The position numbers and the translations under genes were made by a program. Below, piece by piece: positions 1 to 5,622 of a stretch of 7,948 bases of DNA (positions are counted from its first letter, which is position 1; every line of letters starts with the position of its first letter). A model generated the notes under the pieces. The model was not told the DNA's origin. It did not search any database and worked only from the letters and a program-made list of their open reading frames with translations. Source of the stretch: UKL13-2 sp031394335 (GTDB lineage Bacteria; Pseudomonadota; Gammaproteobacteria; Burkholderiales; Usitatibacteraceae); NCBI GenBank assembly GCA_031394335.1, contig JANMXS010000332.1, forward strand, positions 1 to 7,948, given 5' to 3'.

Positions 1-47
1 GAATTTTTGCTCCGAAAGGCGCGCAAATGCTGGATCTACGTCAATGA

Positions 48-199
48 GGATTTCTAAAAACCCCGTCGTCCCAGCGTCCCACAGGGATTTCCGTTGGTCA
101 AAGGCTGGGAGCCAGTCCTTCCAAGTATTTGAATCAACGCAGGACTGGATTCCAGCCTACGCTGGAATGACGAAACTTAGGGGTTTCGAAAAATTCCTA
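48..199. repeat. Imperfect inverted repeat, REP/MITE-like intergenic element
   Basis: The left arm (about 48-119) and right arm (about 141-199) are imperfect reverse complements around a 21-base centre. Matching blocks are AGGATTT..AACCCC at 48-64 against GGGGTTT..AATTCCT at 180-197, CGTCGTCCCAGCG at 64-76 against CGCTGGAATGACG at 160-172, and GGCTGGGAGCCAGTCCT at 103-119 against AGGACTGGATTCCAGCC at 141-157. The left arm has about 26 extra bases and the right arm a few. Inside the right arm is a perfect small hairpin, ATTCCAGC-CTAC-GCTGGAAT (149-168). Repeats built on a TTCCAGC/GCTGGAA core are common between genes in proteobacteria; assignment to a named family is inference. The element lies downstream of the M48 protease gene and could act as a transcript end, but there is no T-run behind the hairpin. 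I see no gene anywhere in 1-215. Confidence 0.6.
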
Positions 200-215
200 G
201 AGTGATTTGCCGGGT

Positions 216-1190
216 CTACTTTTTCGGCGCAGGTTTTACCACTGGCGGCGGCGAACCCAGAATCATCGTCGCAAAACGTTCTTTCAATACGGCTTGCGTG
301 CTGTAGCCGTCCATTGAACTGCCGATGGTCTGGTCGAGCGAGGCGAGACGCTCAGATGGTGCGGGATGGGTTTTGTACAAGGTGCTCAGCGTGCCCTGCT
401 CGGCGCTCATGTCTTGCAGAATCTGGATGACGGTGGGCAATCCATACGGGTCATAACCGGCTCGCGCCGCCAGCACCATGCCCATGCGATCGGCTTGCTC
501 TTCCTCGGGCCGCCCCAGCGACAACAGCAACAAGGTGCGGACTTCGCCGATGGCGAACTTGCCGGCCTGCTTGCCCACCTCGCGCCCGAGGCTGCCGGTT
601 TTCACCTGGCTATCGACCAATGCACCGGCGCCGGTGACGAAGGCATCGCCGGCGCTGGCTTTTTGATAGGCCTTCAGATGATGTTTCTGCACCACGTGCG
701 CGATCTCATGCGCCAGCGCACCGGCCAACTCGGCCTCGCTGCGCATGCGGAACAACAGACCCGAGGTAATGTAAATTTGCCCGCCCGGCGCTGCACCGGC
801 GTTGACCAGCGGCGAATCCAGCAGCGCAACACGCCACGGCAGATTGGGCCGCTCGGAGTGCATCGCGACCCAGCGTCCAACCTGATTCACGTAGCGCTGG
901 ATGCGATCGTTGGCGTACAGCGGTGCGGCGCCAAGCACACCGGCCATGATGTTTTCGCCAATGGCGATCTCTTCGCTCTCGGGGATTTCACGGAAAGCAT
1001 CGCCGGTACTTTTGGCCATGCTCAAACCGGTTTCCAGCATTGACGGCGAGCCGGCAGCTGCGGGCTGGTTCAGCATGTTTTTCAGCGCGGCGGCACTGGT
1101 CGGCAGATTTTTCAGATCCGGCATGCCGGCGCAACCGGTCAGCAGCACGGCAACCACGGCAAACGAAGTCAGGTTCGAAATTGATTTCAT
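216..1190 (-). CDS. M48-family zinc metalloprotease lipoprotein (BepA/LoiP-like)
   Basis: A 324-residue periplasmic protease, probably anchored to the outer membrane as a lipoprotein. The N-terminus is a lipoprotein signal with lipobox LLTGC, Cys20 being the lipidated residue. The peptidase signature HEIAH at 161-165 supplies zinc ligands His161 and His165 and the catalytic Glu162. The downstream EEQAD at 230-234 fits the M48 ExxAD motif, with Glu230 as likely third ligand. A THP motif around His275 is also seen in BepA-like enzymes. There is no TPR domain, so it is shorter than BepA (about 490 residues) and nearer to LoiP/YcaL-type proteins or to a bare M48 core. The family takes part in quality control of outer-membrane proteins; its substrate here is unknown. 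The ATG start follows GGAGGA (1196-1201) by five bases and overlaps the stop of the upstream SH3 gene as TAATG, so the two are probably translationally coupled. Confidence 0.9.
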   Translation of the reverse strand: MKSISNLTSFAVVAVLLTGCAGMPDLKNLPTSAAALKNMLNQPAAAGSPSMLETGLSMAKSTGDAFREIPESEEIAIGENIMAGVLGAAPLYANDRIQRYVNQVGRWVAMHSERPNLPWRVALLDSPLVNAGAAPGGQIYITSGLLFRMRSEAELAGALAHEIAHVVQKHHLKAYQKASAGDAFVTGAGALVDSQVKTGSLGREVGKQAGKFAIGEVRTLLLLSLGRPEEEQADRMGMVLAARAGYDPYGLPTVIQILQDMSAEQGTLSTLYKTHPAPSERLASLDQTIGSSMDGYSTQAVLKERFATMILGSPPPVVKPAPKK

Positions 1191-1750
1191 TATCGTCCTC
1201 CCCGCGCACCATCAACGGCATCCTGCGCCAGATAGGCCACGCTGCGAAATTCAAGCTTGCCCTGCTCGGCAAGGCGTCGCGCGTCCGCATCGTTTGCCTG
1301 ATAGCGTTTCAGTTTGGCCAGTTCAGCCGGATTCAGTTCTGCCTTGCGCAAATCCTCTTCGGAGAAGCCACGGATGCCGACGGTTGCGTTCTGCGAACGC
1401 GGGCCGCTGCCGGGCTTGGCGCCGAGCAGGCGACTGAAACCGCTGAAGAAACCGCCACTGGCAGTTTGCTCGCTCTCGACAATAACCGCACCGCCGCGCA
1501 AATGCATCATGCGTACCCAGCCGCTGTCCTTGTCAATTTTGACGCGTGTCCACGCGCCCTTGCGTTCGAGCTGCTGTACGGCCGTTCTTTCCGGCAATGC
1601 CCGCAGCAGCGCTGCAGCGTCGTCCGGTGCTGCGCGCAAGTCGGTGGCGCGGTTGGTCAGTACCGGTTCCTGCGCGTACAGCATTGCCGGGCAAACCAGC
1701 AGCGCGCACAAAACCATCGTTGGTCGAATCCAGCGATCAGCGAATTTCAT
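1190..1750 (-). CDS. Secreted SH3-domain protein paired with M48 protease
   Basis: A 186-residue exported protein. The start MKFADRWIRP gives a basic n-region followed by a hydrophobic stretch (about 11-26) and a likely signal-peptidase site near LYA-Q. Residues about 28-90 form a bacterial SH3-like domain (NVRSGP-type opening LTNRATDLRAAPDD, later WTRVK and GWV), a fold used to bind cell-wall or peptide ligands. The rest is charged, with GIRGFSEEDL near 126-135. I chose the ATG at 1750: the only Shine-Dalgarno candidate, GGGGA at 1761-1765, lies ten bases from it but only one base from the alternative ATG at 1759, which would add three residues. The stop overlaps the M48 gene start by one base. 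Joint action of an SH3 adaptor and the protease at the envelope is inference. The 111 bases upstream, to the metF stop, contain no clear terminator or promoter, so read-through from metF is possible. Confidence 0.8.
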   Translation of the reverse strand: MKFADRWIRPTMVLCALLVCPAMLYAQEPVLTNRATDLRAAPDDAAALLRALPERTAVQQLERKGAWTRVKIDKDSGWVRMMHLRGGAVIVESEQTASGGFFSGFSRLLGAKPGSGPRSQNATVGIRGFSEEDLRKAELNPAELAKLKRYQANDADARRLAEQGKLEFRSVAYLAQDAVDGARGGR

Positions 1751-1861
1751 AGGTGACATTTCCCCGTATTTCTTCGAATTTCCCGATACCCAAATACAGA
1801 CATGAATCCTGCTTTATCAGCATCAGTTTCGCACGCCGCCGCTCAGTCCGCCATACCGCGT

Positions 1862-2722
1862 TCAGATACCCAGGCGCTGCCAGATGGTCGTGGTCAGTCC
1901 CGCCTGATTCATGGTGTAGAAATGCAGCCCGGGCGCACCACCGGCGAGCAGCTTGTCGCACAACGCCGTCACCACATCGAGACCGAAGGCACGGATCGAC
2001 GCGCTGTCGTCGCCATAGCCTTCCATCTTGCGGCGAATCCAGCGCGGAATTTCCGCGCCGCAGGCATCCGAGAAGCGGGCCAGTTGCGAAAAACTCGCGA
2101 TCGGCATGATCCCCGGCTGGATCGGCACGTTGATGCCCCTCGCCGTGACTTCGTCGACGAAATGAAAATACGCTTCCGGATTGAAAAAATACTGGGTAAT
2201 GGCGGCGTCGGCGCCGGCATCGATCTTGCGCTTGAAATTCTTCAGGTCTTCCTGGGCATGGCGCGATTGCGGGTGGTATTCCGGATAGGCCGCCACTTCG
2301 ATCATGAACTGGTCGCCATGCTCGGCGCGGATGAACGCGACCAGATCGGAAGCGTATTTGAACTCACCCGCCTGCGCCATGCCGGACGGCAGATCGCCGC
2401 GCAGCGCGACGATGTGCTTGATCCCGCTGGTTTTGTACTCGTTCAACACCGCGGCGATGCTCTCGCGGGTAGAGCCGATGCAGGACAAATGCGGCGCTGC
2501 CTCGTAACCTTCCGCAATGATTTCCTTCACGGTCGAGAGCGTGCCTTCCTGGGTGGAACCGCCGGCACCAAATGTCACCGAGAAAAAATGCGGCTTCAAG
2601 GCACCCAACTGCTTGCGCACCTCACGCAACTTGGCCGCGCCTTCCGGGGTTTTCGGCGGAAAAAGTTCGAAGGAAAAAGTGCGGGCAGACGTGTCGTCGC
2701 GCCTTGAGGAAGTGGAAGTCAC
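1862..2722 (-). CDS. metF: 5,10-methylenetetrahydrofolate reductase
   Basis: A cytosolic FAD enzyme that reduces 5,10-methylene-THF to 5-methyl-THF, the methyl donor for methionine synthase. With the start used here it has 286 residues, close to the roughly 290-300 of bacterial MetF. Family motifs run in order: FSFELFPPKT at 16-25 with catalytic Glu19 (equivalent to E. coli Glu28), FSVTFGAGGST near 47-57, ALRGDLP near 106-112 with the flavin-contacting Asp110, ITQYFF near 175-180, GIMPI near 204-208 and APGLHFYTMN near 263-272. I chose the GTG at 2722 because AAGGA (2729-2733) lies six bases upstream. A TTG at 2728 in the same frame would touch that site. The GTG overlaps the TGA of the 32-codon ORF as GTGA, implying translational coupling. 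In related bacteria metF often follows ahcY directly or closely; here a toxin-antitoxin pair lies between. Confidence 0.95.
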   Translation of the reverse strand: MTSTSSRRDDTSARTFSFELFPPKTPEGAAKLREVRKQLGALKPHFFSVTFGAGGSTQEGTLSTVKEIIAEGYEAAPHLSCIGSTRESIAAVLNEYKTSGIKHIVALRGDLPSGMAQAGEFKYASDLVAFIRAEHGDQFMIEVAAYPEYHPQSRHAQEDLKNFKRKIDAGADAAITQYFFNPEAYFHFVDEVTARGINVPIQPGIMPIASFSQLARFSDACGAEIPRWIRRKMEGYGDDSASIRAFGLDVVTALCDKLLAGGAPGLHFYTMNQAGLTTTIWQRLGI

Positions 2723-2817
2723 AAGCAATCCTTGAGTTGATGCAGCAACATTGAAATGTAGACAGGGTCTTCCCGATCGCCCTTGATCAGCGAGATGAAT
2801 TTTTCACGCGGGCTCAT
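2719..2817 (-). CDS. 32-residue small ORF between vapC and metF, function unknown
   Basis: A short ORF of 32 residues, beginning MSPREKFISL and ending LLHQLKDCL. It is charged and probably helical, with no signal peptide, membrane segment or domain I recognise. The case that it is translated is positional. Its ATG overlaps the vapC stop as ATGA (2814-2817), and a strong Shine-Dalgarno AAAGGA (2824-2829) sits six bases upstream within the vapC end. Its TGA overlaps the metF GTG as GTGA (2719-2722), and its last codons carry the metF Shine-Dalgarno. An in-frame TAA about ten codons upstream shows it is not the visible tail of a longer frame. It may be a real small protein or a leader whose translation delivers ribosomes to metF. 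It could also be a remnant of a longer gene cut when vapBC arrived. Confidence 0.6.
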   Translation of the reverse strand: MSPREKFISLIKGDREDPVYISMLLHQLKDCL

Positions 2818-3212
2818 GCGATTTCCTTTAGCGCCCGTTGATAGGCGTTACCGAGTTTCTTGTCCAGCGTGAGCAGCGGAAGCTCTTTGACCAGCGCCAG
2901 CCAAAGATAAGCCGCATCGTAACTGGAAATGCCGTAGCGAATGGCCACCGCAACAACTTCCGGGGTCGACACCGGCTCGATGCGGATGCCGAACGCATCG
3001 TAGCGGCGCAGATGCGCCAGCAACATCTCCAGGGTCAGACCGGCACGAAGGTGTTTCTTGACACAAACATTCGCGAACTCGTGTGGCAACAACGTGGTTG
3101 AGACCAATTGTTCGGGGGCAAGGTCGAGATTGATGGCAGCGGCCTCCGCTTCCCCGAACACGACTGCGGCGAGCGTGGACGCATCGATGACCCCGGCCAA
3201 AGTACTAACCAC
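2814..3212 (-). CDS. vapC: VapC-type PIN-domain ribonuclease toxin
   Basis: Toxin half of a type II toxin-antitoxin module. PIN-domain toxins are magnesium-dependent RNases that cut tRNA or rRNA and stop translation unless bound by the antitoxin. With the GTG start at 3212 the protein has 132 residues, the usual VapC length. All four acidic metal-site residues appear intact: Asp10 in GVIDAS, Glu45 in PHEFANV, Asp99 in SSYDAAYLWLA and Asp117 in LLTLDKKLG. This argues for an active enzyme. The GTG overlaps the antitoxin stop (3205-3207) in the usual coupled arrangement, and GAAAGG (3222-3227) lies nine bases upstream. The frame stays open to 3284, but the extra 24 residues would precede the PIN core without resembling it. 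The stop overlaps the next small ORF as ATGA. The RNA target cannot be told from sequence. Confidence 0.85.
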   Translation of the reverse strand: MVSTLAGVIDASTLAAVVFGEAEAAAINLDLAPEQLVSTTLLPHEFANVCVKKHLRAGLTLEMLLAHLRRYDAFGIRIEPVSTPEVVAVAIRYGISSYDAAYLWLALVKELPLLTLDKKLGNAYQRALKEIA

Positions 3213-3720
3213 TTTTTTTCGCCTTTCGCGAAACGGTGCGACCTGCCGGTTTGGGCTTGGGTACACCGCGGTCGGCCAGGGCATTCCTTACTTTCGGGGC
3301 CGCCTCATTTGCGCCGTCGCGCGGTAGCCCCAGCAGTGCGCGGGCGCGCTCATAGGCACCCGCAGCATCGATGACTCCCGTTAGTTGCTCGCTACGCTCT
3401 TCGCGCATTTCGCGCAGCAACAGCGCGCTGGACGGCGCCTCGATCCGCTGCGCGGCGCGAGCCTCTTCCCATATTTCCCGCAATGTTCGACGGGCGGGTA
3501 TGGCCGCAGGCGCCGAGGCGCGCGGGTTCGCGGCTGCGGTGAAACCGGCCGCGCCCGCTCCGTACACGGCGTGAGCTTGTTCGGCGCCCATCGCCGCCAA
3601 TGAACTCTCCAGCAAGGCCATCAATTCGCCTTGCAAGGAACGATGGTTGGCCTCGGCGCGCTGCCGGAGCTTGTCCGCCAATGCGTCCGGCACATTCTTG
3701 ATCGACAGATTTACACCCAT
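3205..3720 (-). CDS. vapB: VapB/FitA-like ribbon-helix-helix antitoxin with long C-terminal extension
   Basis: Antitoxin partner of the downstream PIN toxin. Residues 1-41 (VNLSIKNVPDALADKLRQRA, then SLQGELMALLESSL) match the ribbon-helix-helix DNA-binding fold of FitA/Arc-type antitoxins, with strand residues NLSIKNVP and two helices. An Ala-rich linker (about 42-78) follows, then a toxin-binding-type segment at 79-113 (TLREIWEEA through LLREMREERSEQ) like the C-terminal ends of many FitA/VapB proteins. Unusually, the protein runs on about 58 more residues, from LTGVIDAAGAY to a basic tail SRKAKKSG. Its 171 residues are roughly twice the usual 70-90. GGAG (3726-3729) lies five bases before the ATG. 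The repeats just upstream are the likely site of autorepression. The function of the extension is unknown. Confidence 0.82.
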   Translation of the reverse strand: MGVNLSIKNVPDALADKLRQRAEANHRSLQGELMALLESSLAAMGAEQAHAVYGAGAAGFTAAANPRASAPAAIPARRTLREIWEEARAAQRIEAPSSALLLREMREERSEQLTGVIDAAGAYERARALLGLPRDGANEAAPKVRNALADRGVPKPKPAGRTVSRKAKKSG

Positions 3721-3738
3721 AATGACTCCAAAATATAT

Positions 3739-3770
3739 CCAATATGATCCATTATGGAGCCATAATGGAG
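3739..3770 (-). promoter_or_regulatory. Probable vapBC operator/promoter region with tandem palindromic sites
   Basis: The 53-base gap between the SWIM gene and vapB is AT-rich compared with its surroundings. It holds two 9-base palindromes, CCATTATGG (3749-3757) and CCATAATGG (3760-3768), each within an 11-base tandem unit CCATWATGGAG. Their centres are 11 bases apart, about one helical turn. A degenerate third unit, CCAATATGAT, precedes them at 3739-3748. Read together, 3751-3766 also forms a perfect 7-base inverted repeat around AG. Ribbon-helix-helix antitoxins bind such phased short repeats next to their own promoter, so autorepression by VapB is the natural reading. On the minus strand CATAAT and TATATT are possible -10 boxes, but I find no convincing -35 partner, so the exact promoter is not assigned. 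Confidence 0.65.
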
Positions 3771-3773
3771 CAA

Positions 3774-5612
3774 TTACGGATTCTTGGCAACGACGACCGC
3801 AGCCGCCAGCAGCGCATTCATGCGCGCCACGAAATTCGGCTTGCGAAGATTGGCGTCCCGCAGCCGCTCGACCAGCGAGCGCCAGTCGTGCCCCGCTTTG
3901 GGGGATGCGGCTGCGCAGCCTTCGCGAATACCGTCCAGTTTCGCGACAATAGTGTCGTAATTGGCATTGTTGGTCGAGCCGCGCTGCTCGAGCATGTGTT
4001 CGGCAATATCCGCCACGATTTTCATAGCGCGATCAGGTGCGTACTGCGCGCCCTCGCGCGCCAACCGCTCGGCGATGAAATTGTTCAGCATGGAGCCGGG
4101 GCTCCACATTTTCCAGGCATCCCTATAGCGCTGTTGAGCCATCAGGATCTCGACGGCGAGCGTGACATCGTCCGACGCGGCAGCGCCCTTGGCTTTTGCC
4201 TTGCCCTTGCCGCGCGCAACGGAAAGTGCCAGCGCTTTTTCCCGCCATTGTTTCTGGCGGGGCGTCGGTTCGCGCACCGCATGCAGAAAGCGCATCAAAG
4301 CGCGATAAGCATGTTCGGACGGCGATTCGGCAAAGTTGGTCCAAACATGTTCGATCGCCTCCGCCGTGAGACCGTCGGCGTGCAGCAGTCGCGCCAGCGT
4401 TTCGCGTATGCCGGTTTTGTTGATAGCGCCATCTTTGCGGGCCAGATAACGCTCAGCTAGCGCGATCGCCTCGCGCCGTCGTCCGGCCGCTTCGAGTTTC
4501 TCCATGGCGGTGGCCACGGCGGGGTTCCTTTCGGTATGCGACAACTCGATGGCGATCCAGCTATCGACATCGCCGACCCGCTCGGCAAACCGCTGCGTGC
4601 GAAGCCGTTGATGAAATATGTCCTGCCGACCTTTGCCTTTCTTGCTGCCAAGAACAGCAAGGCGCTCACGACTTTGCCTGTACAGTTCATCGAGCAGCGG
4701 GTGATCGACCGGCAGCTTTTCGAGCGGAAGGTAAAGCCCGTCGCCGGTAAACTCCTGGGCGTCTTCGAAATCGATGAAGGCGGACGCGCGCTTTTTTGTA
4801 GGCCGCTCGTCCTGCGCAATCAACGCCTCGCACCACACTTCCTGACAAGCACACATCACGCCGCCGATGCTGCCATTGGAGTCATCCGCAGTCAGCATCG
4901 CGCGATTCAGGCGCTTGACGGTTTTTTCGGCGATTTTCAGCGCCGCATCCGGGTTACCGGCGACCGCGTTGCGCAATAAATCCACCACCGGATCGATCTG
5001 GCGCGCGTAATCGTCTGACCCGTAATAATCGAGATAACTGCCGCCACGACGCTTGAGCAATTCCGAGACCGCTTCGTCCAGGGCTTGCGGATCTTGCGAA
5101 CCCGTCGCCGTCCTGGCCGCGATGAATTGCCGCGCTTCACCTGATTGCACCATCGCTTCGCGCCAAAGCAGACGCAGTTTGGCAGCGTCTTGTTGATCGA
5201 GCCACTCTTCAGCGCGCGCGTTTGTCTGCGCCGTTTTACGAAGGCGCGTTGTTGGTGGCGTTGGCGCCGCTCCGGCGCCGGATGGCACAGGGCCTGCATA
5301 TTGTGGCGCCTTCGCCTTACCGACCGATCCGGATTGCCAGGTTAACGCCAGCGCGACCAAGTGCTTGCAAAAATCGCCTGTTTCGCCTACTGGGCAATCG
5401 CAAGCGAAATCGATCCCCTCGTGCGATTTTATGTCGAGTTGGATGTGCGCAGTGTAGGTCGATCGACCGCTGCCGATTACCTCGGCGCCGATGCGGTCGC
5501 CGGACAGTTCGACTTTGACGACACGACCCTCGCGAAAATAGCCGCGACCACGTTCTATGGTGCGGCTATCGGCGATTTCGTCGAGCGCAGGGAGAAAATC
5601 CGTCTCGCCCAC
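3774..5612 (-). CDS. SWIM zinc-finger protein, function unknown
   Basis: A 612-residue protein with an N-terminal SWIM domain. The opening (about 10-60, including RTIERGRGYFREGRV) is typical of the segment before SWIM fingers. The finger itself is CDCPVGETGDFCKH at 71-84, a CxCx8CxH pattern with Cys71, Cys73, Cys82 and His84 as zinc ligands. A Pro/Ala/Gly-rich linker (about 104-125) leads to roughly 480 residues of helical, charged sequence resembling helical-repeat scaffolds. There is no helicase or nuclease motif, so this is not the SWIM-SNF2 type. SWIM domains bind DNA or proteins; no precise role can be given. The GTG start at 5612 has only a weak Shine-Dalgarno (AGG five bases upstream). 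It lies ten bases after the ahcY stop, so it is almost certainly co-transcribed with ahcY under the SAH riboswitch and possibly reinitiation-coupled. Confidence 0.8.
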   Translation of the reverse strand: MGETDFLPALDEIADSRTIERGRGYFREGRVVKVELSGDRIGAEVIGSGRSTYTAHIQLDIKSHEGIDFACDCPVGETGDFCKHLVALALTWQSGSVGKAKAPQYAGPVPSGAGAAPTPPTTRLRKTAQTNARAEEWLDQQDAAKLRLLWREAMVQSGEARQFIAARTATGSQDPQALDEAVSELLKRRGGSYLDYYGSDDYARQIDPVVDLLRNAVAGNPDAALKIAEKTVKRLNRAMLTADDSNGSIGGVMCACQEVWCEALIAQDERPTKKRASAFIDFEDAQEFTGDGLYLPLEKLPVDHPLLDELYRQSRERLAVLGSKKGKGRQDIFHQRLRTQRFAERVGDVDSWIAIELSHTERNPAVATAMEKLEAAGRRREAIALAERYLARKDGAINKTGIRETLARLLHADGLTAEAIEHVWTNFAESPSEHAYRALMRFLHAVREPTPRQKQWREKALALSVARGKGKAKAKGAAASDDVTLAVEILMAQQRYRDAWKMWSPGSMLNNFIAERLAREGAQYAPDRAMKIVADIAEHMLEQRGSTNNANYDTIVAKLDGIREGCAAASPKAGHDWRSLVERLRDANLRKPNFVARMNALLAAAVVVAKNP

Positions 5613-5622
5613 GTGAGCCTGT

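Noticed and set aside
366..1043. Plus-strand open frame of 225 codons opposite the M48 gene
   Set aside because: It mirrors the protease coding frame, is rich in His, Gln and Arg as antisense frames are, and shows no motif.
1766..1797. GTATTT/AAATAC inverted repeat in the metF to SH3-gene gap
   Set aside because: Only six pairs, AT-rich, with a 20-base loop; too weak for a terminator or a convincing operator.
1802..2707. Plus-strand open frame of 301 codons opposite metF
   Set aside because: It is the antisense shadow of a certain metF gene in GC-rich DNA; the translation has no recognisable domain.
3205..3284. Possible antitoxin-toxin fusion by frameshifting at the A7 run (3213-3219)
   Set aside because: Passing from the vapB to the vapC frame needs a +1 (or -2) shift, not the -1 shift typical of A-runs. 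An overlapping GTG start with its own ribosome site explains vapC better.
3744..4460. Plus-strand open frame of 238 codons opposite the SWIM gene
   Set aside because: It starts inside the vapBC operator repeats, has no plausible ribosome site, and shadows the SWIM coding sequence.
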